The notes below the pieces were generated by a model, which saw only the letters and a list, made by a program, of their open reading frames with translations, was not told the DNA's origin and did not search any database. This document shows positions 42,869 through 51,832 of a stretch of DNA of 64,000 bases, in pieces. The position numbers and the translations under genes were made by a program. Source of the stretch: UBA2357 sp046295975 (GTDB lineage Bacteria > Pseudomonadota > Gammaproteobacteria > Burkholderiales > Rhodocyclaceae); NCBI GenBank assembly GCA_046295975.1, contig JBKBMG010000030.1, positions 4,339-68,338 on the forward strand, given 5' to 3'. How positions within the stretch are numbered: the stretch's first letter is position 1; every line of letters begins with the position of its first letter.

Positions 42869-43918
42869 TTAGGCCGGTACTTTCTCCTGCTCCTTGGCGA
42901 TCAGCCCATCCAGCACCCGACGCGCCCGCACCGCCGGCCCGTCACCCGCCAGCAGCACGGGTTTCAAGGACCAGAACTCGGCATCGCCAATCGCCCGCTG
43001 CTGCGCTTCCAGCATGGGAAGGTCTTCGTTGGTGAAGGGGATCTTCAACGCTTCGATATGCTCCTCGGCCATCTTGGCCCCGATCTCGCCCATTGCCTTC
43101 GGGAAGGAAATCGCGAACCAGTAATGCGTGGAACGCTCGGTTTCGGGCGTGAACAAATGCGGCAGCATGGCATCACGCCCCTCCGAGCGGGGCCGTCCGG
43201 TGGGCGTCGCGCCTGAGTGCAGCAACATGCACGCGGGTGCGTCCCAGCGTACATCGATCCACCGGTCGACCGGCATGCCATGCGCCAAACCGAACGCATC
43301 ATAGAGGAAGGCCGGCATGATCTCGTTACAGGTCTGGCGCAAGGACCACACCGTATCGCCGGTCTGTTTCACATCGATGTTCGCCTGCTTGACCGCATCG
43401 CTGCCCAGCGTTCCGGGATGGAGGAACTCGATGTGCGACAGATCGAGAATGTTGTCGGACTCAAGGACATAGTTCGCCTTGGCATGCAGGTAGCGCTTGC
43501 CCACGTGCCAATGCTCGGGATCCATGCACGAGAAGTCGGGAATCAGTGCCGGGTCGGCACGCTCGGCGTCACCCAACCAGATCCAGAGACAGCTGTAGCG
43601 CTCAACCAACGGGAAGCTGCGCGTCTTCGCCGACGCCGGCACACGGCCATCGCCGTGCGGATTGTGTACGCAGGCGCCGCTGCCATCGAAGCGCAGACCG
43701 TGATAAGCGCATTCCAGGCTACGCCCACCGTCGCACAACTTGCCCATGGACAAGGGCGCAAACCGATGCGGACAGCGATCGAGCAAAGCATGCGCAACCC
43801 CATCAGCATCGCGGAACATCACCACCGGCAAGTCGAGCAAGGTGCGCGCAAAAGGCGCCGTTTGCTCGACCTCGCTTGCCCAGGCGGCCACATACCAAGT
43901 GTTCATCAAATAAGCCAT
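42869..43918 (-). CDS. Rieske non-haem iron aromatic oxygenase, VanA-like
   Basis: The 349-residue oxygenase starts MAYLMNTWYVAAWASEVE, like vanillate and toluenesulfonate demethylases. The Rieske cluster ligands are CPH (Cys49, His51) and CAYHG (Cys70, His73). The mononuclear iron site is in NILDLSHIEFLHPG, with His162 and His167. Such enzymes O-demethylate or hydroxylate an aromatic acid and need a reductase; no VanB-like reductase is adjacent. RBS AGAGGAG precedes the ATG. The gene is transcribed alone, away from the LysR gene, with a perfect palindrome in its promoter. Exact substrate unknown. Confidence 0.9.
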   Translation of the reverse strand: MAYLMNTWYVAAWASEVEQTAPFARTLLDLPVVMFRDADGVAHALLDRCPHRFAPLSMGKLCDGGRSLECAYHGLRFDGSGACVHNPHGDGRVPASAKTRSFPLVERYSCLWIWLGDAERADPALIPDFSCMDPEHWHVGKRYLHAKANYVLESDNILDLSHIEFLHPGTLGSDAVKQANIDVKQTGDTVWSLRQTCNEIMPAFLYDAFGLAHGMPVDRWIDVRWDAPACMLLHSGATPTGRPRSEGRDAMLPHLFTPETERSTHYWFAISFPKAMGEIGAKMAEEHIEALKIPFTNEDLPMLEAQQRAIGDAEFWSLKPVLLAGDGPAVRARRVLDGLIAKEQEKVPA

Positions 43919-44228
43919 TCTTGTCTCCTCTTGTTGTGATGTAAACGTCGTTTACTTTAGGTGTGAGGTTCAGTCGTGTCAAGCAAGAAAATCCTTTAAA
44001 TCATCTTGTTGCAGAGGTCGCGCGAGTGCGCCTCAGGTCAGCGCGCGCTGCGCGCGCGGCAAGAGGGGCAGTGCCCTCGGCGTCGCGTCGCACTGGCCAT
44101 GACAACTTCACGAAACCGATTCGAACAATTCTTTCTATTTGCCTCCTGAATACATTAAAGGCTAAGCTGAGGTACTTGCGACCGACCCTGCCATGGGGAG
44201 TCTGCATTCCTGACGCCGGACCCCTGAG
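43919..44228. other. Divergent promoter region between Rieske oxygenase and LysR genes
   Basis: These 310 bases hold the GTAAACG-T-CGTTTAC palindrome next to the oxygenase gene, an AT-rich patch near 43985-44010, a GC-alternating patch (GCGCGCTGCGCGCGCGGC, 44041-44060) and another AT-rich patch near 44110-44170 upstream of the LysR gene. No small gene was recognised. Confidence 0.6.
43941..43955. promoter_or_regulatory. Perfect palindromic operator upstream of the Rieske oxygenase gene
   Basis: GTAAACGTCGTTTAC has 7-bp perfect arms around a central T, 22 bases upstream of the oxygenase ATG. The form is that of a TetR-family operator, and a tetR gene (42029-42628) is the next gene downstream. 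Binding by the divergent LysR protein is the alternative. Confidence 0.65.
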
Positions 44229-45191
44229 ATGCGCTTCAAGAAACTCGATCTGAACCTGCTGGTCGCGCTGGACGCAATGCTGACCGAACGCAGCATCAGC
44301 CGTGCTGCCGAGCGGGTACACCTCACCCAGTCGGCGATGAGCAATGCACTGGCCCGCCTGCGTGAGTACTTCGACGATCAATTGCTGGTGCAGGTCGGTC
44401 GCAAGATGGAACTCACCCCACGTGCCGAACTCCTGAAGGATGCAGTGCGCGATGTGCTCGTCCGGGTCGACACGACGATTGCAGCCCACCCCGATTTCGT
44501 TCCCGAACAGGCCGATCGGGAGTTTCGCTTGTACGTGTCGGATTATTCGCTGCAAACCCTCATTCCACACGTGCTCGCACTGACCCAGGCGCAAGCACCG
44601 GGGGTACGTTTCCAGTTGCTGCATCAACGGACGGAGCCGCATCGGGCACTGGAGCGCGGCGAGATCGACTTGCTCGTGATTCCGCGCAACTACTGTTCGC
44701 AGGAACATCCGCTCGACACCCTGTTCAACGAAGCCTTCCAGTGCGTGGTTTGGCGCCACAGCCGTCGCTGGAGCAGCGACACCATGAGCCTGGACGACTA
44801 CGCCAACGCCGGCCACGTGGTGATGCTGCCGGCCGAGGGTCAGCCCTCGTTCGAAACCTGGTTCATGGATCGCTACGGCCTCTCTCGCCACATCGAGGTC
44901 ACCTCGTTCAACTTCACCTCGGTGCCCTTCCTCGTGGTCGGCACCGACCGCGTCGCCACCGTACACAGCCGCCTCGCACAACAGGCTCGGCAGATGCTAC
45001 CGCTGAAGTGCTTCGTGCCGCCCCTGCCCATTCCAGAGATGGAGCAGGCCATGCAATGGCACAAGTACCGCACCCAGGATCCCGCGCTGAGCTGGCTGCG
45101 CAGCCTGTTCCACGAAGCGGTCATCCGCATGAACACGGCAGAGGCGGACCACGCACCGCCTGATCAGCCAACACCGCCGCAACACATGTGA
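44229..45191 (+). CDS. LysR-family transcriptional regulator (NodD/PcpR-like)
   Basis: The 320-residue regulator begins MRFKKLDLNLLVALDAMLTE, with the winged HTH at SISRAAERVHLTQSAMSNAL, a signature of the NodD/PcpR/LinR subgroup that senses aromatic compounds. The effector domain follows, with RLYVSDYSLQTLIPHVLA at its start. It is divergent from the Rieske gene and convergent to pobA, so it may activate either the oxygenase or the catabolic operon. The C-terminal tail of about 20 residues is Pro/His-rich and variable. Confidence 0.9.
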   Translation: MRFKKLDLNLLVALDAMLTERSISRAAERVHLTQSAMSNALARLREYFDDQLLVQVGRKMELTPRAELLKDAVRDVLVRVDTTIAAHPDFVPEQADREFRLYVSDYSLQTLIPHVLALTQAQAPGVRFQLLHQRTEPHRALERGEIDLLVIPRNYCSQEHPLDTLFNEAFQCVVWRHSRRWSSDTMSLDDYANAGHVVMLPAEGQPSFETWFMDRYGLSRHIEVTSFNFTSVPFLVVGTDRVATVHSRLAQQARQMLPLKCFVPPLPIPEMEQAMQWHKYRTQDPALSWLRSLFHEAVIRMNTAEADHAPPDQPTPPQHM

Positions 45192-45340
45192 GGAAATCGC
45201 CGCGCGCAGCCAGGCGATCGGCGATCGGCAGCGATCGAGCGGATAGCCGCAAACACGGGCGCCGCGCAACATGGCACGGCTCGCTACGACTGCTTCACAA
45301 ACGCACAACGCTGCCATGGCTTGCGCCTGTTGCGGGTCGC

Positions 45341-46528
45341 TCAGTTCTCGGCGCGACCGACATAGTGCTCAGCGAGCGTTGCGGCGAGCTCCGACCCACC
45401 AACCCGGGATTTCAAGGCCGCAATCTGACGACTGTATTCGTGCTCGTCGCTGTCCGGTGACCTGTGCAGCAGCGACGTCATCCATCCCGCAAAGCCGGCC
45501 ATCCTGCGCACCCGCTGAAGCGCGGTGGTCGAGTAGGTCTCGAGCAAATCGTTGCGGCCGTCACGGTAGTAGCGTGTCAGCGCCCGGGCGAGCAACCTCG
45601 CGTCGGCTGCCGCCAGGTTCAGCCCCTTGGCGCCGGTGGGCGGCACCACATGTGCCGCATCGCCGGCGAGAAACAATCGGCCATACTGCATCGGTTCGAC
45701 CACCAGGCTGCGCATGCCGACCACGCTGCGGTCGATGATGGGTGCCCGCCCCGGCAGCCAGCCGTCAGCCGACGCGAGCCGGGTCTGCAGTTCGGTCCAG
45801 ATACGGTCGTCGGGCCAGTCCTCGATACGCTCGGTCGGCGAACATTGAAAGAACAGGCGCTGCAGATCGCGTGACTGCGTACTCACCAAGGCGAAGCCAC
45901 GCCTGTGTACGGCATAGATCAGTTCATGCGAGACACGCGGCGCCTTGTACAGGATGCCGAACCAGGCATACGGGTAGAGCTGCTCCTGCCCCTTCATCAC
46001 CCCGGCCGGCACCGAGCGCCTGCAGACACCGCGCGTGCCGTCGCTGCCGGCGATGAAATCGCAGTGGATTTCGTGCTCCTCGTCCTGACGATCGCGGTAG
46101 CGGATCTTGGGCAGGTCGGTTTCGAGGTCGCGGATGTTCACCACATTGGCGTTGAACCGAATGTCACCACCGTTTTCCCGTCTCAGCCTGAGCAAATCCT
46201 TGATGACATCGCGCTGAGCATAGCTGCGTACCGCGCCGCCCCCGGTGAGTGCCGCAAGGTCGATGCGTACATCCTGGCCCTCCACCCGCAGCACGATGCT
46301 GTCCTGGCGCTGGCCTTCCTTCATCATGCGTTCGCCGGCACCGATCTCGTTCAACAGGTCCACCGTACCCTGTTCGAGCACGCCGGCCTTCAGCGCCGAT
46401 TCGGTCTCATGACGCGACTGGCGCTCGAGCACGATGGAGTCTATGCCTTCGAGATGCAACAGTTGCGACAGCATCAGCCCGGCGGGCCCCGCGCCGATGA
46501 TTGCAACCTGGGTACGGATGGGTTTCAT
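45341..46528 (-). CDS. pobA: 4-hydroxybenzoate 3-monooxygenase PobA
   Basis: PobA is a flavoprotein that hydroxylates 4-hydroxybenzoate to protocatechuate with NADPH and O2. The 395-residue protein has the full set of group A flavin monooxygenase motifs: the FAD-binding GAGPAGL near residue 12, the DG motif in FIAGSDGTRGVCR and the GDAAHVVPPTGAKGLNLAAAD segment. RSYAQRDVIKDLL and QLYPYAWFGILYKAP match PobA specifically. Its ATG overlaps the epimerase stop by four bases. It ends the long minus-strand catabolic run. No pobR-type AraC gene is next to it. Confidence 0.93.
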   Translation of the reverse strand: MKPIRTQVAIIGAGPAGLMLSQLLHLEGIDSIVLERQSRHETESALKAGVLEQGTVDLLNEIGAGERMMKEGQRQDSIVLRVEGQDVRIDLAALTGGGAVRSYAQRDVIKDLLRLRRENGGDIRFNANVVNIRDLETDLPKIRYRDRQDEEHEIHCDFIAGSDGTRGVCRRSVPAGVMKGQEQLYPYAWFGILYKAPRVSHELIYAVHRRGFALVSTQSRDLQRLFFQCSPTERIEDWPDDRIWTELQTRLASADGWLPGRAPIIDRSVVGMRSLVVEPMQYGRLFLAGDAAHVVPPTGAKGLNLAAADARLLARALTRYYRDGRNDLLETYSTTALQRVRRMAGFAGWMTSLLHRSPDSDEHEYSRQIAALKSRVGGSELAATLAEHYVGRAEN

Positions 46529-47487
46529 GCGTTCACCGCGGGTTGAATCGACAGTGCGTGGCGGATCAAGGCCTCGACACTGCCATCGTGACGGAACCCG
46601 AGCGCCTCTGCCTGTGCGGTATCCAGCGGCGGATAACGCGCGAACAGGCGCTCGACCAGGGGCTCGGGCGCATAGCGCACCAACTGCCCGGAGTCCCGAC
46701 CGAAACGCGCGCACAGTGCCGCCACCACGTCGGCCATCGTCAGTCGCAATACCGGCATCGGATAGCTGCGGCGCGGATGCAGCCGCTGCGGATCGACGCA
46801 TGCCGCGCGCAACAGGTTGTCGACGCACGCAGATACCGAGATCCACCAGGCGACACCCTCGGGCGAGACCGGCAGGGTGACCGGCTCGCCCGCGGCCAGG
46901 CGCCAGAACACCTGGCTCATGAAGGCCGACATCAGCCCGGCGCCCTCGCCCGGACGCGCAACCACGCCGGGCAGGCGCAGGCTGCAGCCCTCCACCCAGC
47001 GCCGGCGACTGGCATCGGCCACCAGCACTTCGCATGCCAGCTTGTGCGCGCCGTAGCTGAGCGCCGGCGCCGGCAGGGTCGCCTCGTCAATCCGCTCCGG
47101 TAAGGGGTCACCGTACACCGCAACGCTACTCGCATAGATGAAGCGTGCCGGAACAGACTGGCCACGCAACCGTTCAAGCAGGGCAATGGTGGCATCGAGA
47201 TTCACCCGCCGGCCCCGCTCGTAGTCCGCCTCGGCCGCCCCGCCTGGCAGGCTTGCCAAGTGAAACACGGCATCCAGCGGTTGGGCGCACAGGGCGTCCA
47301 GGTGGGTGGGGTCGCAGAGATCGCCCGCCCGCTGCACCACCCGCGCATCCCCCGCCGCGTCGTCGGAGTGCAGATCGGCCGCCACGATCTGATCGACCGT
47401 CCGTCCGTCCAGCCCCTGTGCAAGCAGACGCTGTACCAGTACCCGGCCGATGAAGCCGTCGGCGCCGGTCACCAGCACCCGGATCAT
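46525..47487 (-). CDS. NAD-dependent epimerase/dehydratase (DenD-like extended SDR)
   Basis: This 320-residue extended short-chain dehydrogenase has the NAD-binding VTGADGFIG near residue 6, the catalytic region FIYASSVAVYG and the SYGAHK (YxxxK) motif. The layout resembles D-erythronate dehydrogenase (DenD) and related enzymes that act on sugar acids. In this operon it could oxidise a ring-cleavage product, but no specific reaction can be read from the sequence. It is coupled on both sides by ATGA overlaps, to the FAH-family gene upstream and pobA downstream. Confidence 0.88.
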   Translation of the reverse strand: MIRVLVTGADGFIGRVLVQRLLAQGLDGRTVDQIVAADLHSDDAAGDARVVQRAGDLCDPTHLDALCAQPLDAVFHLASLPGGAAEADYERGRRVNLDATIALLERLRGQSVPARFIYASSVAVYGDPLPERIDEATLPAPALSYGAHKLACEVLVADASRRRWVEGCSLRLPGVVARPGEGAGLMSAFMSQVFWRLAAGEPVTLPVSPEGVAWWISVSACVDNLLRAACVDPQRLHPRRSYPMPVLRLTMADVVAALCARFGRDSGQLVRYAPEPLVERLFARYPPLDTAQAEALGFRHDGSVEALIRHALSIQPAVNA

Positions 47488-48470
47488 CGTGCGTACCTTG
47501 CCACACGCTGATCGATGACGCCAAACGGGCCGTCGCGGCCATCGTCGAAGCGCGCCTGCATCCGCACCCGGTCACCGAAACGCATGAACGGCGTCGTCGC
47601 CGCCCCTTCGTCGACGATCTCGATCACCCGTCGCTCGGCGATGCAGGCCGACCCGGCGGCGCGGTCGGTATTGGACACCGTCCCCGAACCGACGATGGTC
47701 CCGGCGGTCAGCTTGCGGGTCCGGGCGGCGTGCGCCACCAGGCGGCCGAAGTCGAAGTTCATCTCGCGACCATGCGGCTCGCCGAAGCGCTGGTCGTTCC
47801 ACGCCACGTGCAGGCGCATGTGCACCCGGCCGTCGCGCCACGCATCGCCCAGTTCATCCGGCGTCACCGCCACCGGCGCGAATGCGGTCGAAGGCTTGGC
47901 CTGCAGGAAGCCGAAACCGGACTTCATCTCACGCGGCCCCAGTGCGCGCAGGCTCCAGTCGTTGACCTGCACGATCAGGCGCACGCATGCCAGCGCCTCC
48001 TGCGGCTCGGCGGCCATCGGCACCGCAGCCACCACCACACCGAACTCACCTTCGAAATCGATGCCGTCTGCTTCGCTCGGCAGAAAAACGTCATCGTGCG
48101 GGCCAAGAAAATCGTCGCTTGCACCCTGGTACATCACCGGCACGTTGTCGAAGTCGGGAATCGGCTGGGTGTTGAAGGCTCGCTCCATCAAGCGACCATG
48201 GTTGAGAAAGGCCGAGCCGTCGCACCACTGCGGACTGCGCGGCAAGGGGGCGCCACAACGCGACGGTTCGAAAGACGTGGCGCCCGATGCGCGCCCATTG
48301 TTCAGCGTATCGGAGAGGTCCTGCAATGCGGTCACGACCTCGTCCCAGCGCTGTAGCGCGGTCAGCAGGTCGGGGGCGATGTGACTGGCGTCGAAGGCTT
48401 GCGACAAATCGCGCGACACGACCAGCAAGCGGCCATCCAGGGAGCCATCACGCAGGGTGGCGAATTTCAT
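47484..48470 (-). CDS. Fumarylacetoacetate hydrolase (FAH) family protein
   Basis: The 328-residue enzyme belongs to the FAH superfamily, which hydrolyses or hydrates acyl-pyruvates formed in aromatic degradation. The N-terminus MKFATLRDGSLDGRLLVVSRDL and the metal-binding core (IDFEGEFGVVVAAVP; VQVNDWSLRALGPREMKSGFGFLQAK, part) are clear, as is the late GTVSNTDRAAGSACIAERR. This subfamily is closer to fumarylacetoacetase-like hydrolases of about 330 residues than to short HpcE/FAHD1 types. GAGGAG precedes the ATG at 48470. It begins the FAH-epimerase-pobA sub-run, 212 bases after the cyclase-family gene. Confidence 0.9.
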   Translation of the reverse strand: MKFATLRDGSLDGRLLVVSRDLSQAFDASHIAPDLLTALQRWDEVVTALQDLSDTLNNGRASGATSFEPSRCGAPLPRSPQWCDGSAFLNHGRLMERAFNTQPIPDFDNVPVMYQGASDDFLGPHDDVFLPSEADGIDFEGEFGVVVAAVPMAAEPQEALACVRLIVQVNDWSLRALGPREMKSGFGFLQAKPSTAFAPVAVTPDELGDAWRDGRVHMRLHVAWNDQRFGEPHGREMNFDFGRLVAHAARTRKLTAGTIVGSGTVSNTDRAAGSACIAERRVIEIVDEGAATTPFMRFGDRVRMQARFDDGRDGPFGVIDQRVARYAR

Positions 48471-48491
48471 TCCGATCTCCTCAAGTAGTTT

Positions 48492-48537
48492 CCATTTCCG
48501 TCGTCGTCGTCGACGACAGCACCGACATCGACGACGT
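48492..48537. repeat. GTC/GAC microsatellite-like tract
   Basis: A run of GTC triplets flips into GAC triplets (CGTCGTCGTCGTCGACGACAG, followed by CGACATCGACGACG), making a short self-complementary tract in the 212-base gap between the cyclase-family and FAH genes. It could form a hairpin in the transcript. Confidence 0.5.
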
Positions 48538-48682
48538 GCTTTGCCCAATCACCCTCACCGCAGGCACAACGCACACGCTCACGCCACCGCGTCCGCAATG
48601 TCCCGGGCGTCGTCGCCATCGACCCGCCCAGCGCCAGACGCCACCAAACCGTTGCCGCGCGACGCCACCACACCGCCCCGCG

Positions 48683-49483
48683 TCACGCCTCCAGAATCGC
48701 AACGGCGCGCGTCCATCCGGCCGATGCGCCACGGATCTTGTGCGGAAAACAGCTCACCATGAAGCCATGCGGCGGCAGCGCCTCGAGGTTGTGCAGTTTC
48801 TCGAGATGGCAGTAGCCGATGTCGCGCCCGGCCTTGTGCCCCTCCCAGATCAAGGCCTTGTTGCCGGTTTCCGCCACTTTCTTCGCGGTATAGGAAAACG
48901 GCGCGTCCCAACTCCAGGCATCGGTGCCGGTGAGGCGCACGCCGCGCTCGAGCAGGTACATGGTCGCCTCATAGCCCATGCCGCAACCGGCCTGCAGGAA
49001 GTCGGGATGGCCGTAGCGCGAACCGGCGCGGGTGTTGACGACGACGATATCTAGCGGCTCGAGCGTATGGCCGATGCGTCGCAGCTCGGCCTCGACGTCC
49101 GCCGCAGTGGCAACATAACCATCCGGAAAGTGACGGAAATCCAGTTTCACACCCGGTTGGAAGCACCACTCCAGCGGCACTTCGTCGATGGTCATCGACG
49201 GGCGCCGCTCGCCCAGCTTGGCATCCTGGGTGGAATGGAAATGATAGGGCGCATCGAGGTGGGTGCCGTTATGGGTGGTCAGCGTCACCCATTCGGCGGC
49301 GGCGGCCTCACCGTCGGGGTAGTCCTCGGGCGTGGTGCCGGGAATCATCTCCATGAACTCGGGCAGCGTATCGGCATGCGTCTGATAGGTGATCTTCGGC
49401 GCCAGTGGCGGCGGATCGGACAGCACATCGTTTTCCAGGTAGATCGACAGATCGATGAACTGGCGTTGTGGTTTGGACGTCAT
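48683..49483 (-). CDS. Cyclase-family metal-dependent hydrolase
   Basis: This 266-residue protein belongs to the cyclase (PF04199-like) family, which includes kynurenine formamidase and isatin hydrolase. The metal motif HNGTHLDAPYHF spans residues 71-82. Later features are IVVVNTRAGSRYG, AGCGMGYEATMYLLERGV and LPPHGFMVSCFPHKIRGASAGWTR, all typical. A likely reaction is hydrolysis of a lactone or amide intermediate; the substrate is not known. The ATG at 49483 follows GAGGAG; an in-frame start five codons upstream overlaps the MFS gene. Confidence 0.9.
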   Translation of the reverse strand: MTSKPQRQFIDLSIYLENDVLSDPPPLAPKITYQTHADTLPEFMEMIPGTTPEDYPDGEAAAAEWVTLTTHNGTHLDAPYHFHSTQDAKLGERRPSMTIDEVPLEWCFQPGVKLDFRHFPDGYVATAADVEAELRRIGHTLEPLDIVVVNTRAGSRYGHPDFLQAGCGMGYEATMYLLERGVRLTGTDAWSWDAPFSYTAKKVAETGNKALIWEGHKAGRDIGYCHLEKLHNLEALPPHGFMVSCFPHKIRGASAGWTRAVAILEA

Positions 49484-49494
49484 TCGGAGACTCC

Positions 49495-50685
49495 TCAAGC
49501 AAGGCGCTCGCTCGGCGTGGCACGACGGCAGGCGCGGGCAAAACAGAAAATGGCGAGCACATCGATCAGCACCGCCGCCACCCCCAGGCTGGCGTAGCCC
49601 GACAGCTTGACCAGCGTGCCGCCGAGAATCGGCCCGATCGCCGCACCGGCCATGAGCATTGCCGGCGTGGCGGCGAGCACCCGACCGCTGCGATCCAGAC
49701 GGGCGATCAGTCCGAAGGCGAAGGTGTGGGTGAAGATCATTACCGCGGCATAGAAGGCGGCGGCGGCGGCATAGGGCGCAAAGGCTTCGCTCTGGGCGAT
49801 GGTCAGCGCCAGCAAGCCCTGCAACAAGGGCCCCGCCAGCACCACGTTGCGCAGTGACACACAGCGCTCGAACAGGGCCGCGAGGGCGGCCGGAAACAGG
49901 TTCACCACCCCCAGGGCGATGAGCACGCCGGTGACCGCGTCAAGCCCGAAGCCGCGGTCGGACCCGATGCGCTCGAGAAAGCTGAAGATCATGGCCTGCA
50001 CAAGTCCCATGCAGGCAATACCGACCACCGCATACCACACCGACGGGTTGATCGAAGTCGTTGCCAGTGTGCCCAGGGTCGGCGCTGCCTGTGCAGCCCC
50101 TCCCCCGCCTGCGCCTTCAACCGTGGTCTGCTTCGGATCGGGGAATGCCAGCGCGCAGACCAATGCCGCCACCGCCATCACCACGCCGAAGGCGATGAAC
50201 AGCGTCTGCCCGCCCATTGCCGCCACCAGTTGCGGCGTGGCACCGAGAAAAACGATCGCGAACACCCCTAGCGCCATCCCGACCAATGCAAACAAGCGGT
50301 GCGGATTGGCGCTGCGGCCTATGGTGCCGTGGGTAAAACTCAGGCCGCAGGCCGCCGACACCCCTGCGAGCAGATGCAGCGCGGCCATCACCGAGTAGCT
50401 GTCAGTCAAGGCATTGCCACCGATAGCCAGTGCCGCAATGCCAAACCCCAGTGGCGCCGCAATCCGTCCGCGCATGCGGTGAAAACGCGGCGCAAAGAAC
50501 AGGCTGCTGACCACCGCGCCGACCAGGAACAGCGTCACCAGTCCCCCCGCCTGCTGGGGATCGAAACCGTAGTGGGCGATCAGCGTCCCCACCCAGACCG
50601 GCAGGGCCACGAGGTCCACCATGCCGGCACAATGCGCCACCATCAGCGCAAGGCGTCCGGACCAGCGCTCCGAAGTTGTCGTCAT
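49495..50685 (-). CDS. MFS transporter of the catabolic operon
   Basis: A 396-residue inner-membrane protein with about twelve hydrophobic segments, including LVTLFLVGAVVSSLFFAPRF and LLAGVSAACGLSFTHGTIGR. The pattern is that of YfcJ/CynX-like MFS carriers in aromatic gene clusters. It probably imports an aromatic acid or exports an intermediate. It lies between the FAD monooxygenase and cyclase genes with gaps of 16 and 11 bases. Confidence 0.88.
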   Translation of the reverse strand: MTTTSERWSGRLALMVAHCAGMVDLVALPVWVGTLIAHYGFDPQQAGGLVTLFLVGAVVSSLFFAPRFHRMRGRIAAPLGFGIAALAIGGNALTDSYSVMAALHLLAGVSAACGLSFTHGTIGRSANPHRLFALVGMALGVFAIVFLGATPQLVAAMGGQTLFIAFGVVMAVAALVCALAFPDPKQTTVEGAGGGGAAQAAPTLGTLATTSINPSVWYAVVGIACMGLVQAMIFSFLERIGSDRGFGLDAVTGVLIALGVVNLFPAALAALFERCVSLRNVVLAGPLLQGLLALTIAQSEAFAPYAAAAAFYAAVMIFTHTFAFGLIARLDRSGRVLAATPAMLMAGAAIGPILGGTLVKLSGYASLGVAAVLIDVLAIFCFARACRRATPSERLA

Positions 50686-50701
50686 CTTCGTCTCCTCCGG
50701 C

Positions 50702-51832
50702 TCAGATCGGTGCTGCCAGCGCCATCAGCGACTCGCGCATGATTCGCGAGTGCTCGTCCTTGTCGCCACCGGCGATCTCGATCTCGCCGAGCCTGGTGGA
50801 GTTCTCCACCACCATGCGGCAACGCGCCCAGCGCCGTTCGCCGAAGGCCTGCAGGGCGTGCTCCACCGCGACCGCCCGCTCGAGTTCCTCGGCGAGCACG
50901 ATTGCATCCTCGATACCGATGCAGGCTCCGGAGGCCAGGTGCGGCGTGGTCGCGTGCACCGCGTCGCCAATGAGCACGACCCGGCCTCGATGCCAGGGCT
51001 GGGGCACCAGCAGGCCTTCGAGCGGGCGGAACACGATCTGCGAGTCGGCGTTCAGGCTGTCACGAATCGTGCGCACCAACGGTGCGGGGAAGTCATCGAG
51101 GAGCGCGGCCATCAGCTGCGGGAAGTCGTCCGGCGCCACGCGTTCGTTGTCGGGGCGGTTTTCGGTGATGAACATATACATCTCGGTCGCCGACACCGGG
51201 TTCACCCCCGGTTTGACCTTGGCGCCCATCCACATCATCGCGGTCGTCACCTCGGCCGGTCGCGGCAGCACCGCGCGCCATACCGCCTGGCCGCTGTAGC
51301 GCGGGCTTGGCGCGTCCGGCAGCAAGGCCTGTCGCGTCTTCGAGTACAGGCCGTCGGCGCCGATCACCAGGTCGTAGCGCCGCCGCTGCCCGTCGGTAAA
51401 GCTGACATCGACACCGTCGGCGTCCTGCTCGATCGCGGTAAAGGAGCACCCCAGACGCACGTTCGCGCCCGAGGCGCGGGTGGCCTCGGCCAGGATGCGC
51501 GCCAGCACCGGGCGCATGATCGCGCCGCCACCGGGCACGTCCGGCCCGGCGATACGGGGCGTCGGCAGCGTGGCCACCTGAACGCCGTCCGGGCGCAGAA
51601 TTTCCACGCCGTCGGCGGCATTGCCCTCGCGCATGAAGGCCTCCAGGATGCCCAGGGTTTGGAATGCGCGCAGCGTGGCGCCGCCCAGGCTGATGCCGGC
51701 TCCATAAGAGCGCCAGCCGGCGTCGATCTCGACCAGGTCAACCTCCAGGCCCTGTTTGCGCAACTGGATGGCAGCGGCCATGCCGGAAAAACCGCCACCG
51801 ATGATCAGGATGGTCTTGGCGGGTGAAGTCAT
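50702..51832 (-). CDS. FAD-dependent aromatic monooxygenase
   Basis: The 376-residue flavoprotein has the FAD-binding IIGGGFSGMAAAIQLRKQG at the N-terminus, the DG motif in YDLVIGADGLYSKTR and the second FAD motif VVLIGDAVHATTPHLASGA. It resembles salicylate- and 6-hydroxynicotinate-type hydroxylases. In context it should hydroxylate the ring before extradiol cleavage by the VOC enzyme two genes upstream. Its start overlaps the Rieske ferredoxin stop by four bases. Confidence 0.92.
   Translation of the reverse strand: MTSPAKTILIIGGGFSGMAAAIQLRKQGLEVDLVEIDAGWRSYGAGISLGGATLRAFQTLGILEAFMREGNAADGVEILRPDGVQVATLPTPRIAGPDVPGGGAIMRPVLARILAEATRASGANVRLGCSFTAIEQDADGVDVSFTDGQRRRYDLVIGADGLYSKTRQALLPDAPSPRYSGQAVWRAVLPRPAEVTTAMMWMGAKVKPGVNPVSATEMYMFITENRPDNERVAPDDFPQLMAALLDDFPAPLVRTIRDSLNADSQIVFRPLEGLLVPQPWHRGRVVLIGDAVHATTPHLASGACIGIEDAIVLAEELERAVAVEHALQAFGERRWARCRMVVENSTRLGEIEIAGGDKDEHSRIMRESLMALAAPI

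Noticed and set aside
44041..44060. GC-alternating tract (GCGCGC...) considered as a Z-DNA or repeat element
   Set aside because: Too short and common in such GC-rich DNA to support a claim.
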